Assembly (NCBI RefSeq): GCF_019042655.1
Contig: NZ_JAHPZO010000023.1
Coordinates: 1-37,692, forward strand
Source: Planococcus sp. CP5-4_YE
Lineage (GTDB): Bacteria > Bacillota > Bacilli > Bacillales_A > Planococcaceae
DNA: 37,692 nucleotides
Direction: 5' to 3'
Part shown: positions 15,770-23,361 of the stretch, piece after piece
Layout of the letters: each line of letters begins with the position of its first letter
How positions within the stretch are numbered: position 1 is the stretch's first letter
Translations under genes and position numbers: made by a program
The notes under the pieces: generated by a model
Told to the model about the DNA's origin: nothing
Database searches by the model: none
Seen by the model: only the letters and a program-made list of their open reading frames with translations

Positions 15770-17068
15770 ATGAATAACAGCTTCTGGAACAAATCAGCAA
15801 AGGCGCTATTATCAGTGGGGTTAGTCGCAAGCTTTGGGGTGCCGGCTACGCAATCGGCGGTGCAGGCAGCTGCGCCGGCAAATGACTTGTTTATTTCTGA
15901 ATACATTGAAGGCAGCAGCTTCAATAAAGCAATCGAAATTTACAACGGGACAGGTGCTTCTGTTGAATTGAGCCCTTATACACTGTCGCTGTATACCAAT
16001 GGCAGCACGTCTTCCCAAAGCGAAATGGCACTTTCCGGAACTGTCGCGAGCGGTGATACGGTCGTCGTTTACCATAGCGGCGCAAGTTCGGCGATTCAAG
16101 GGAAGGGCGATCTGCAAAATAACAGTGTCGTGAATTTTAATGGCGACGACGCATTGGTATTGGAAAAATCAGGCGCCCCGATCGATTCGGTTGGCCAAGT
16201 AGGATCGCGCATTGAAAACATGAAAGACGTCACACTGGTCCGCAATCCGGATATCCAGTCAGGCGACAGCGTAGTGAACGATGCATTCGACCCTTCGTCT
16301 GAGTGGACTGTGTATCCCTCAGATACCTTCGAGTTTTTAGGAAGCCACACGATAGACGGATCTAGTGAAACACCAGTTCCTACACCAACGCTTGATGGTT
16401 ATTATGAGACTACGAATGGTTTGCAAGGCGATTCATTGAAAGCGGAACTCCACGAAATCATTGATGGCCATACTGAACTGAGTTATTCACAAGTGTGGGA
16501 CGCATTGAAAGTAACAGATGAAGACCCGAATAATCCGAATAACGTGCTGTTATTGTATACAGGCGAGTCGCGTTCGAAATCTTTGAACGGCGGCAACGTC
16601 GGCGATTGGAACCGCGAGCACACATGGGCGAAGTCTCACGGCAGTTTTGGGACTGCAATGGGAGCGGGGACGGATATCCACCATTTGCGCCCAACTGATG
16701 TTCAAGTGAACGGGCTGCGCGGCAATTTGGACTTTAACTATGGCGGCAGTGCCGTAAATGGCTGTGATGGTTGCTTACGCACATCCACTTCCTGGGAGCC
16801 GCCGAATGATGTGAAAGGCGACGTCGCTCGTATGCTATTTTATATGGCGGTCCGTTATGAATCAGGTGACGGCGTGGATTTGGAACTGAATGACCTGGTG
16901 AATAATGGTTCGATGCCTTACCACGGCAAGATTTCCGTGTTGCTCGAATGGCATGAGCAAGATCCTGTCAGCGCTTGGGAACAGCAGCGCAATGAGAAAA
17001 TTGAAGATATACAAGGCAACCGCAACCCGTTTGTCGACCATCCGGAATGGGCGGAATCGATCTGGTAG
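15770..17068 (+). CDS. secreted nuclease: lamin-tail domain plus endonuclease I
   Basis: This 432-residue exported protein has a Sec signal peptide (about 1-34, ending near VQAAAP) and a lamin-tail (LTD) beta-sandwich (about 37-165, starting DLFISEYIEGSSFNKAIEIYN). A PT-rich linker (VPTPTLDGYY, about 200-215) leads to an endonuclease I domain like B. subtilis extracellular nuclease Bsn. The beta-beta-alpha metal motif is visible as WNREHTWAKSHG (about residue 280), followed by DIHHLRPTDVQVN. It would degrade extracellular DNA or RNA for nutrient or phosphate recovery. AAAGGAGGACG precedes the ATG. The LTD probably provides surface or substrate attachment. It is monocistronic, with a promoter and terminator of its own. 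Confidence 0.9.
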   Translation: MNNSFWNKSAKALLSVGLVASFGVPATQSAVQAAAPANDLFISEYIEGSSFNKAIEIYNGTGASVELSPYTLSLYTNGSTSSQSEMALSGTVASGDTVVVYHSGASSAIQGKGDLQNNSVVNFNGDDALVLEKSGAPIDSVGQVGSRIENMKDVTLVRNPDIQSGDSVVNDAFDPSSEWTVYPSDTFEFLGSHTIDGSSETPVPTPTLDGYYETTNGLQGDSLKAELHEIIDGHTELSYSQVWDALKVTDEDPNNPNNVLLLYTGESRSKSLNGGNVGDWNREHTWAKSHGSFGTAMGAGTDIHHLRPTDVQVNGLRGNLDFNYGGSAVNGCDGCLRTSTSWEPPNDVKGDVARMLFYMAVRYESGDGVDLELNDLVNNGSMPYHGKISVLLEWHEQDPVSAWEQQRNEKIEDIQGNRNPFVDHPEWAESIW

Positions 17069-17174
17069 GTAGTTGTTGACTGGGTATTTGATAAGCAAAA
17101 CGTGAAAATGGCGTATGGATATGACTAACTATGCTAGCCAGGATATTTGTAGATAGTTCAATATTTACTTCCAA

Positions 17175-17212
17175 AGGGGAAAAGCGGTGCTAAGCCACGC
17201 TTTTCTCCTTTT
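17175..17212 (+). terminator. intrinsic terminator
   Basis: GGGGAAAAGCG pairs with CGCTTTTCTCC (one G-T wobble), followed by TTTT. It ends the nuclease transcript. The rest of 17069-17260 holds nothing else that I can identify. Confidence 0.7.
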
Positions 17213-17281
17213 GCCTGTCTACGTATCCAATAGATGGAATCATTTTAGTTATACTAAGTTGAGGGAGAAGGGGTGGTGGAT

Positions 17282-18034
17282 ATGTTTACTACACGGGGAG
17301 CTAAAATTTTAGATGGGACCCCCAATTACTTGGTGATGGAAGAGATAGGGGAAATCGAGTCTGCAAAACACTTTGAAGAAATGTTAAGTGAAATGAAGAA
17401 ACACGTTGTAGAAAAGGATATTCAATCAGTTTCGATCATACTTAACGAACAGCAAGCTGAATATATACCGTATAGAGAGTTGCTTGAAAAATTCAGTTTT
17501 CAAATACAAGATACTCAATTTTTCTATAGGCGACAACTGTCTGCTTTAGAAGATATGGAGATAAAAGCGCCGCTTTCGGTTAAATCATTGGAAGAAATCA
17601 CGGATGCTGTATTCTTGAAAACATGGATGGACGCCAGCGCTGGTTCGCTCAATGCTTCCGCTCCTTTCACCTCGCTGTCTGCGCAAAAAGAGTTTGAAGG
17701 GATGCAATCGGAACTTGGCGCGGGTTATCAAAAAAGCTGCCTCGTCATTTTTTATGGAGACCAAGCGATAGGCGTGACTATGCCCCAAATCGAACAGGGA
17801 ACTGTCGGTGAAGGGAGATTGTTTTATTACGGGCTCATACCTGCTTTTCGAGGCATGGGATGGGGCGCATACCTTCATAAGTTATCCCTGCAGCTCCTTA
17901 AACAAATGGGTGCCGCGTATTACATTGGCGCAACCGGCCAACACAATATCCCGATGCAGCGAATATTTGAAGCGAATGCTTGTGAGCTGATTGAGAAAAA
18001 GTTTATTTATCGATTGAAGGATGGCGTTAAGTGA
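17282..18034 (+). CDS. GNAT family N-acetyltransferase
   Basis: This 250-residue protein has a C-terminal GNAT fold. The acetyl-CoA loop is RGMGWG within GLIPAFRGMGWGAYLH (about 195-210), followed by a helix and the TGQHNIPMQRIFEANAC segment typical of motif B. The N-terminal 110 residues are less conserved and may set substrate specificity. The substrate is unknown. I choose ATG 17282 after GAGGGAGAAGGGG; GTG codons at 17273 and 17276 are alternatives. A second, shorter GNAT gene follows after 42 bases, so the two are probably co-transcribed. Confidence 0.8.
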   Translation: MFTTRGAKILDGTPNYLVMEEIGEIESAKHFEEMLSEMKKHVVEKDIQSVSIILNEQQAEYIPYRELLEKFSFQIQDTQFFYRRQLSALEDMEIKAPLSVKSLEEITDAVFLKTWMDASAGSLNASAPFTSLSAQKEFEGMQSELGAGYQKSCLVIFYGDQAIGVTMPQIEQGTVGEGRLFYYGLIPAFRGMGWGAYLHKLSLQLLKQMGAAYYIGATGQHNIPMQRIFEANACELIEKKFIYRLKDGVK

Positions 18035-18076
18035 ATAAGCTCATCGGTCATGAGCCTGAAGTGATGGGAGGTAAAT

Positions 18077-18607
18077 ATGCTAGTGAATACGGAACGATTA
18101 GTCATTAGGCCATTTCAAGCAGAGGACATACAGGACGTTTTTGCAATTTACAGTGACAAAGAGGTTTGTCAGTATTTATTGCATGAGGAATGGCATGTCG
18201 GGAATATGGAAGGAAAATTTAATAAAAAGCTAGTAAACCGTTCACTTACACCAAACACCATGATCAGTTTAGCGGTTGTTCTGGATGAACAGGTCATTGG
18301 CGATCTGTCGGCTTGGTATACGGATATGAAAGACACTGTAGAAATTGGATATAGTTTTTCTTCTGCGTCTGGCGGAAAGGGCTATGCGACAGAAGCGGTG
18401 GAAAGCTTGATGGCCCACTTATTTAATGACTATCATGTGCACCGGATCCAAGCGACGCTTGATGCCAGAAATACCGCTTCCCAAAAGTTATGCGAACGCA
18501 TAGGGATGAGAAAAGAAGCGTATTTTATACAAGATTATTGGAATAAAAATGAATGGACGGACAGCGTTGTTTACGGAATGTTGGATCACGAATTGAACAA
18601 AATATAA
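18077..18607 (+). CDS. RimJ/RimL-type GNAT acetyltransferase
   Basis: This 176-residue protein begins with the family-typical TERLVIRPF, followed by AEDIQDVFAIYSD. It has the acetyl-CoA motif GGKGYATEAV (about 98-107) and ends with HRIQATLDARNTASQKLCERIGM...DYWNKNEWTDSVVYGM, the classical RimJ/RimL layout. Relatives acetylate protein N-termini or small amines; the substrate here is not predictable. GGGAGG lies 7 bases before the ATG. It is probably in an operon with the preceding GNAT gene and ends at the 18645 terminator. Confidence 0.88.
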   Translation: MLVNTERLVIRPFQAEDIQDVFAIYSDKEVCQYLLHEEWHVGNMEGKFNKKLVNRSLTPNTMISLAVVLDEQVIGDLSAWYTDMKDTVEIGYSFSSASGGKGYATEAVESLMAHLFNDYHVHRIQATLDARNTASQKLCERIGMRKEAYFIQDYWNKNEWTDSVVYGMLDHELNKI

Positions 18608-18644
18608 GGCTGGCCATATGAAAGACTATCGAAAAGATTTACAC

Positions 18645-18686
18645 AAAAATCCTCGCAATTCCTTTTACAAGGATGCGGGGGTTTTT
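18645..18686. terminator. bidirectional terminator
   Basis: AAAAATCCTCGCA (18645-18657) pairs with TGCGGGGGTTTTT (18674-18686) through two G-T wobbles, with an inner CCTT/AAGG stem. It lies between convergent genes. Confidence 0.8.
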
Positions 18687-18705
18687 GATCATTGAAGAAA
18701 ACCAA

Positions 18706-18993
18706 TTATTCTTTCGCGCTTTTAAATTCGAGAAGCACGGGGATAATGTTCAATAAAATCGAGATGACCGTCAATATCCACAGCGCAGATGACATGATCG
18801 GAATGACATCTGATAATGCAGACCAATCTTCTGCACGGACCCAATCGGCGACCAGGCTGTAATGTGCCACAAGGGTCAAAGCGGTAAATGATAACCCCGT
18901 TGCCATCGCTAATTTATAGTCTTTACCAGTTGCGTACAAATAAAGATTTACACCAGTCGCAACGATTGCGATCAATCCGAATAGGAACCACAT
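18706..18993 (-). CDS. small three-helix membrane protein, unknown
   Basis: This 95-residue protein has three hydrophobic helices (about 1-21, 28-48 and 63-89). A conserved-looking extracytoplasmic loop (DWVRAEDWSALSDVIP) lies between the second and third. Many Bacilli have similar small uncharacterised membrane proteins. ATTGGAGGCAAAAC on the minus strand places the ATG at 18993. It is monocistronic. The 18994-19211 gap holds no gene that I can see. Confidence 0.65.
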   Translation of the reverse strand: MWFLFGLIAIVATGVNLYLYATGKDYKLAMATGLSFTALTLVAHYSLVADWVRAEDWSALSDVIPIMSSALWILTVISILLNIIPVLLEFKSAKE

Positions 18994-19211
18994 AGTTTTG
19001 CCTCCAATTATATAGGGAATTAATGTTAATAAAGACAGGATAAGATGATAATTAGTTTCATAGCATCTCTTGAATATTTACAAGGAGAGTTAAGATGTTA
19101 GTTTATTAAAAAATTACTGAAAATACCGATTTTTGACACTTTATGCAAATGGAAACGTATTATAAAACAACAGGAAAGTGAAGAACAATCGAAATGGAAG
19201 GGGAGGATTTT

Positions 19212-19400
19212 ATGCATTGGATGATGTGGATTTTCTGGGGATTCTTTGGGGCTTTGTTTATCGGCAGTTATGTGGTGGATAAATTGACCAAAAAGAAATA
19301 CAGTTTAGATAAAAAAGCGAATACTGCAAACCAGGATTCTGCTGCAGCGGATGCGAGCCGGCAAGCAGGGCGCAATAACCACGAAAGCGGGATGTTCTAG
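19212..19400 (+). CDS. small membrane protein, unknown
   Basis: This 62-residue protein has one N-terminal helix rich in W, F and G (MHWMMWIFWGFFGALFIGSY), then a basic and polar tail with SAAADASRQAGRNNHES. ATG 19212 follows AAGGGGAGG. The upstream in-frame ATG at 19194 would put that site inside the gene. No family recognised. Separated by 94 bases from the next small gene. Confidence 0.6.
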   Translation: MHWMMWIFWGFFGALFIGSYVVDKLTKKKYSLDKKANTANQDSAAADASRQAGRNNHESGMF

Positions 19401-19494
19401 CAAAGTGACAGACTAGGGTTCTGTGTTCAAGTAGGTGTAATTTCCGAGTGAGCGGGTACAGTATACAAAATGCTTGATAAGGAGGAATTGCTGT

Positions 19495-19722
19495 ATGGCT
19501 AGAAAGGGAACGGCAGGACGCACACCGGAAAAGCAACTCGGGGCGCGCGAGTCTGCAATTGATAAAGCAATCAATAAGACAAAAGAAGCTTTGGACGGAG
19601 ATAATGAAGCGACGGATTACGGTGAAGAAAAAGGCAGAGACCAGCAGGAAGACGCGAAAGAGTATTCGAAGCATGTATCAAATGATGACGAACGAGATGT
19701 GCCGGATAACGAACACAAATAA
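19495..19722 (+). CDS. small highly hydrophilic protein, unknown
   Basis: The product is 75 residues, almost without hydrophobic residues. It has a basic start (MARKGTAGRTPEKQLGARES) and a strongly acidic, Q/D/E-rich C-terminus, so it is probably intrinsically disordered. The composition recalls small stress-related hydrophilic proteins, but I cannot assign a family. AAGGAGGA lies 8 bases before ATG 19495. The TTG at 19474 would include the ribosome binding site in the gene. The stop overlaps the start of a strong terminator. Confidence 0.6.
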   Translation: MARKGTAGRTPEKQLGARESAIDKAINKTKEALDGDNEATDYGEEKGRDQQEDAKEYSKHVSNDDERDVPDNEHK

Positions 19723-19764
19723 AAAACGGGGCTTGAGGAAATTTCCTCAAACCCCGTTTTTTTT
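19721..19764. terminator. strong bidirectional terminator
   Basis: AAAAAACGGGG and CCCCGTTTTTTTT flank an inner TTGAGGAAA/TTTCCTCAA stem. It serves both the gene ending at 19722 and the convergent yoxD-like gene, whose stop codon overlaps its edge. Confidence 0.9.
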
Positions 19765-20482
19765 AGGACGGGTTGGTCGACCACAATCCAGCGCTTTTGA
19801 CGAAGACGCGCGGATGTAGTTTCAAGCTGGCGACGATCAAGTCGGCCAGGTCTTCCGGATGCATGACTTTTTCAGCATCACCGGTGATCAGATTTGATTC
19901 GTGGGCAAGGTCTGTGACAACTGTGCTAGGCGTCATTGCCGTGACACGGATGTTGTGTTTACGTACTTCAAGCGCGAGCGATTCGGTCAAGCCCATGACA
20001 GCGAATTTGGAAGAGCTGTAAGCGCTTGTGACCGGTGCGCCTTTTTGTCCGGCAGTGGACGAGATGTTGATAATATCCCCTGAACTCTGCTCGATCATGC
20101 CTGGAAGTACGGCACGTGTTGCGTTATAGACGCCCATCAAATTGACATCGACGATATTTTTCCATTCTTCCGGTGACAATTCCAAAAAGCCGCCGAATTT
20201 CCCGGTGCCTGCGTTATTGATCAGGATATCGATATCGCCAAGTTCGTTTTTGAGTTTCTCGGTCGCTTGTTCAATCGCAGCGAGATCCGTCACGTCGGCA
20301 GAAGCAGTTGCCACTTTGACATTCGCATCTTGCAGTTCGACAGATACTTTGTCGAGGTTTTCCTGCTTCAAGCCGATCAAGCCGATATGGACGCCTTCAT
20401 TGGCAAGGGCGATGGCTGTCGCACGGCCGATTCCGCGCCCTCCGCCTGTGATGATCGCTGTTTTTCCTTTAATTGATTGCAT
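19763..20482 (-). CDS. yoxD: SDR oxidoreductase, 3-oxoacyl-ACP reductase-like (YoxD-like)
   Basis: This 239-residue short-chain dehydrogenase has the NAD(P) loop TGGGRGIGR (about 12-20), NNAG (about 90), and a catalytic Ser in NISSTAG and Tyr-Lys in AYSSSK. Its whole-length wording ([17 protein letters not shown]..., [14 protein letters not shown], ending AGLWSTNP) is that of B. subtilis YoxD, annotated as a 3-oxoacyl-ACP reductase-like protein. The true substrate is unknown. AAGGAGTGTTATG on the minus strand supports the second ATG of a pair, at 20482; longer starts are unlikely. It is the first of three intact SDR genes within 4.4 kb. Confidence 0.88.
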   Translation of the reverse strand: MQSIKGKTAIITGGGRGIGRATAIALANEGVHIGLIGLKQENLDKVSVELQDANVKVATASADVTDLAAIEQATEKLKNELGDIDILINNAGTGKFGGFLELSPEEWKNIVDVNLMGVYNATRAVLPGMIEQSSGDIINISSTAGQKGAPVTSAYSSSKFAVMGLTESLALEVRKHNIRVTAMTPSTVVTDLAHESNLITGDAEKVMHPEDLADLIVASLKLHPRVFVKSAGLWSTNPS

Positions 20483-20591
20483 CATAACACTCCTTAAATT
20501 CGGGTACGCCAAAGCCGTCCCGTAACTAAATACTTTCCTATTATCTGTGATTTAGGAGGGAAATGCATGTGAGGCGTCTTGAGTAGAAATG

Positions 20592-20617
20592 AAAAATAAC
20601 CCGGGGAATCCCGGGTT
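20592..20617 (-). terminator. intrinsic terminator of the 20628 SDR gene
   Basis: AACCCGGG (20598-20605) and CCCGGGTT (20610-20617) form a GC-rich stem. On the minus strand it is followed by TATTTTT. It ends the SDR transcript. Confidence 0.8.
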
Positions 20618-20627
20618 GTTCGTGTGG

Positions 20628-21410
20628 TCAGTATTTATAGGATTGGCCGCCGTCGATCGGGATGACGGACGCGTTGATGAATTTCGCTGCATCGGATAAT
20701 AAGAAAGCGACGAGATTGCCGACTTCTTCCGGTTTGCCGAAACGCTTCATCGGGTTGACGCTGACGAATTCCTTGCCGGCAGCTTCCCAGTTATCACCAG
20801 CCATTTGCTTCAGGGAGCCTTCAACCATTGGGGTCATGATGGCGCCGGGTGCGATGGCGTTGATGCTGATGCCATATTCTCCGTATTCGATGCCGGAGTT
20901 GCGCGTCAAGCCGACAACGCCGTGCTTGCTTGCCGCATAGCCGGACTGGTTGCCAACGCCGCGGATGCCGCCGACTGATGCGGTGTTGACGATTGAGCCG
21001 TAGCCTTGTTCTTTCATCACTTTCAAGACATGTTTCATGCCGTAGAATACGCCATTTAGATTGACGCTGACAACTTTCTCGAACTCATCTGAGCCGTAGT
21101 CTTCCGTCAAATTCTGTTTGCCTTCGATGCCGGCGTTATTAAAGAAGCCATCGATTTTGCCGAACGTATCGAGCGTGAATTGGACGTAATTTTTCACTTG
21201 TTCTTCATCGGTGACGTTGGCTATGAAGGTTTCGATGGAAGCGCCTTGGAAATCTGCCAGAATTTCATTTTTGCTCGCTTCTAGGGATTCCTTGTTCATA
21301 TCGACAAGGACGAGCTTGCCGCCTTGAGATGCGATCGAATTTGCAGCGGCGCGGCCAAGGCCAGATCCACCGCCAGTAATGATAACGACTTTGTTTTGAT
21401 AATTAATCAT
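20628..21410 (-). CDS. SDR family oxidoreductase, probably TetR-controlled
   Basis: This 260-residue classical SDR has TGGGSGLGR (about 11-19), FFNNAGI (about 90), and Tyr and Lys of the YxxxK motif in SGYAASK. It ends with the KRFGKPEEVGNLVAFLLSD...IDGG tail typical of NAD(P)-dependent alcohol, glucose or hydroxysteroid dehydrogenases. The substrate is unknown. The start at 21410 follows AAAAGGAGC. The longer frame to 21530 runs through the operator and promoter and is not coding. It is transcribed divergently from a TetR gene across a 156-bp gap with a palindromic operator, so it is the probable repressed target. It is closely similar to the SDR at 23360. Confidence 0.88.
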   Translation of the reverse strand: MINYQNKVVIITGGGSGLGRAAANSIASQGGKLVLVDMNKESLEASKNEILADFQGASIETFIANVTDEEQVKNYVQFTLDTFGKIDGFFNNAGIEGKQNLTEDYGSDEFEKVVSVNLNGVFYGMKHVLKVMKEQGYGSIVNTASVGGIRGVGNQSGYAASKHGVVGLTRNSGIEYGEYGISINAIAPGAIMTPMVEGSLKQMAGDNWEAAGKEFVSVNPMKRFGKPEEVGNLVAFLLSDAAKFINASVIPIDGGQSYKY

Positions 21411-21512
21411 GGAAATATCGCTCCTTTTCATGGGTATGCTAAACTGAAAATACACTACTCTTTTACTGTAAGCCTTTGCAAAATAGCTCTCAATCAATAA
21501 AATTTTCAGATA

Positions 21513-21548
21513 TGTCGAGTAATTCGACACATCCTTAATAAATGTCGA
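21513..21548. promoter_or_regulatory. candidate TetR operator, TGTCGA palindrome plus half site
   Basis: TGTCGA-GTAAT-TCGACA (21513-21529) is a perfect 6-bp inverted repeat. A further TGTCGA half site is at 21543-21548. Both lie between the divergent SDR and tetR genes and within 20-55 bases of the tetR start, which fits autoregulation plus control of the SDR gene. Confidence 0.65.
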
Positions 21549-21566
21549 GTTTAAGGGGGATAGGCG

Positions 21567-22163
21567 ATGAAAACCAAGAAAGAGAAATTATCTCCGCAAG
21601 CAGAACGGACCAAACATTACTTGAAAGAAGCGTATATCGAATTAATTAATGAAAAAGGATACAGCCATGTCTCGGTAACGGATATTGTCCAAAAGGCGCA
21701 GTATAACCGGGCGACTTTCTATTTATATTATCTAGACAAACCCGATCTCACCGAAGAATTGCTCGAAGAAATGTTCTGGCAGATCAAACGGACCAGTACG
21801 GAACGTTATGCGAAAGGGGCGGATATTCTTACTTCGGCCATGAATGCGGATTCTTTCGAACTGATTAGTTTTGTGTACGACAATCGCTCATTTTTCAATT
21901 TGTATTTAGTGGGAGATACCATTCCCGGGCTTCACGGGCAATTGCCGCAAGCGATTTTTGAGATGCTCGACCAAGGTTTTACATTCAAAGGAATCGGAAG
22001 CGGTGATATTAACTCCAAGCAATTCAAACTGTATATGGCACACGGCACTGCAGGCCTGATTTTGGAATGGGCCAAAACGGGTTATGAGAAATCTCCGAAA
22101 GAAATGACCGGCACTTTGATCAGCATCGTGCGCTCATTTGCAGCAACATTCCGCGTCAATTAA
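21567..22163 (+). CDS. TetR/AcrR family transcriptional regulator
   Basis: This 198-residue repressor has an N-terminal TetR DNA-binding domain (about 14-60). The HTH is visible in GYSHVSVTDIVQKAQYNRATFYLYYLDKPDL. A helical ligand/dimer domain follows, of the type seen in TetR regulators next to SDR and efflux genes. GGGGGATAGGCG precedes the ATG. It is divergent from the SDR at 20628 with a shared palindromic operator, so it likely represses that gene and itself; the ligand is unknown. It is followed immediately by a terminator. Confidence 0.9.
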   Translation: MKTKKEKLSPQAERTKHYLKEAYIELINEKGYSHVSVTDIVQKAQYNRATFYLYYLDKPDLTEELLEEMFWQIKRTSTERYAKGADILTSAMNADSFELISFVYDNRSFFNLYLVGDTIPGLHGQLPQAIFEMLDQGFTFKGIGSGDINSKQFKLYMAHGTAGLILEWAKTGYEKSPKEMTGTLISIVRSFAATFRVN

Positions 22164-22165
22164 AC

Positions 22166-22200
22166 ACTCCAGCCTTTCCGAATAAGGAAGGCTGGAGTTT
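22166..22200. terminator. bidirectional terminator
   Basis: ACTCCAGCCTT pairs with AAGGCTGGAGT around a short inner TCC/GGA region, followed by TT. It lies between tetR and the convergent hydrolase gene. Confidence 0.8.
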
Positions 22201-22218
22201 GCTTTAGCGTGATGTGGC

Positions 22219-23034
22219 TCAGACGCCTGAACTTTTCAGGAAGCTTAACAGTTCTTCATTGAAACGCTCCGGCTCATCGGCATTGATGCCGTGTCCGCTG
22301 TCTTTGAACGGTACCAGTACCGAATTCGGGATTTCCTTGTCCAGAAGTTCACCAAGTTCATAAGGACAGATCTGGTCTTTTTTGCCGTGGAAGATGGCTG
22401 TCGGAACCGTAATGGATGACAGCTCGCCGCGCAAGTCTTCGTCGCGCAGGGCAGCGGCAGAGTTCAGTGTGGAATGCGCTCCGGCTTCAAGCGCTAGCGA
22501 CTGGAACCAATCCAGGAATTGCGGTGAATGTTTCTGTTCGAAAAATAGGTCCGCAAATTCTGCAAGAAACGCGGGACGGTCTTTTTCGATTTGTGCGATG
22601 ATGTCGTCCACTTCTTCAGGCTTCATGCCGATATTGAAATCGTCACGCTGCGTGAAGATCGGTGCTGCAGCACCCATCAATAGAAGTTTAGCTACTTTGT
22701 CCTGGCCGAATTTTGTTAAATAACGGATTGCGATTGGGCCGCCCATCGAAAAGCCGCCGAGCACGAATTGATCAAGGCGAAGCTCATTGACTACTGCCTC
22801 GAGGTCTTTTGCCATTGTGTCGTAATCGTATCCTGACCACGGCTTATCGGATTTTCCATAGCCGCGCATATCGACGCCGATATAACGGAAGCCGTTTTTC
22901 GCAAGCAAGCTCGTCTGGTATTCAAACGCTTTGTTGTTCAACGGCCAGCCGTGAAGAAATACCACCGGCTGTCCTGAACCGATATCTTCTACATGAATTT
23001 TCACGTTTTCTTCAACTTGAATATAATGTCCCAC
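22219..23034 (-). CDS. alpha/beta hydrolase (chloroperoxidase/esterase-like)
   Basis: This 271-residue hydrolase has an oxyanion motif HGWPLN (28-33), the strand-turn DMRGYGKSDKP (55-65), the nucleophile elbow GFSMGG (Ser96) and catalytic His248 in DSGHGINADEP. This wording fits the non-haem chloroperoxidase/esterase branch of the fold; the substrate is unknown. GTG 23034 is the start: AGGAGG lies 7 bases upstream on the minus strand. The longer frame to 23088 would read through that site. It sits between SDR genes, and co-operation in metabolism of a ketone or ester is possible but only inferred. Confidence 0.85.
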   Translation of the reverse strand: MGHYIQVEENVKIHVEDIGSGQPVVFLHGWPLNNKAFEYQTSLLAKNGFRYIGVDMRGYGKSDKPWSGYDYDTMAKDLEAVVNELRLDQFVLGGFSMGGPIAIRYLTKFGQDKVAKLLLMGAAAPIFTQRDDFNIGMKPEEVDDIIAQIEKDRPAFLAEFADLFFEQKHSPQFLDWFQSLALEAGAHSTLNSAAALRDEDLRGELSSITVPTAIFHGKKDQICPYELGELLDKEIPNSVLVPFKDSGHGINADEPERFNEELLSFLKSSGV

Positions 23035-23164
23035 TAAAGTTCCTCCTACAATTTCGATTTCAATACTCCCTTCTATTTCCTTTTTCAAAGTTTCTGTAAA
23101 CTTAAAAACGAAAATAATCTCGAATTAAAATATCTTTAGTTCACAAGAGGTGTGGTTTTAACTA

Positions 23165-23300
23165 TCTATCCGGGCCTGGTTCATCAGGGAAGTGGGCGAG
23201 TTCGGCATTGCGGTCAAGAGCGTAGCACCAGGACCGGTGGAGACTGCCATCACGAAAGGCGTCAATTATCTGCTCGAGCTGCAAGCGGTCGAACGCCCAA
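23165..23300 (+). pseudogene. C-terminal fragment of an SDR gene
   Basis: The + strand frame reads REVGEFGIAVKSVAPGPVET (from 23183), the well-known stretch of classical SDRs after the YxxxK motif, and continues ITKGVNYLLELQAVERPRQ. There is no start codon, Rossmann motif or catalytic region upstream (an in-frame TAA is at 23159-23161), and the frame runs into a terminator. It is therefore a truncated remnant, on the opposite strand to its two neighbouring genes. It is not part of either intact SDR gene. Confidence 0.75.
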
Positions 23301-23317
23301 GACAGGAATCGGCGCAT

Positions 23318-23361
23318 AAGAAAAAGGTTCCGGGGGAGTTCTCCCCTGGAACCTTTTTCTT
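23318..23361. terminator. long bidirectional terminator
   Basis: AAGAAAAAGGTTCC and GGAACCTTTTTCTT flank an inner GGGGAG/CTCCCC stem. It serves the SDR gene at 23360 and perhaps once the remnant on the + strand. Confidence 0.85.

Noticed and set aside
21411..21530. Extended N-terminus of the 20628 SDR
   Set aside because: The extra 40 residues would be encoded by the promoter and operator region. The SDR fold starts at the ATG at 21410, with AAAAGGAGC upstream.
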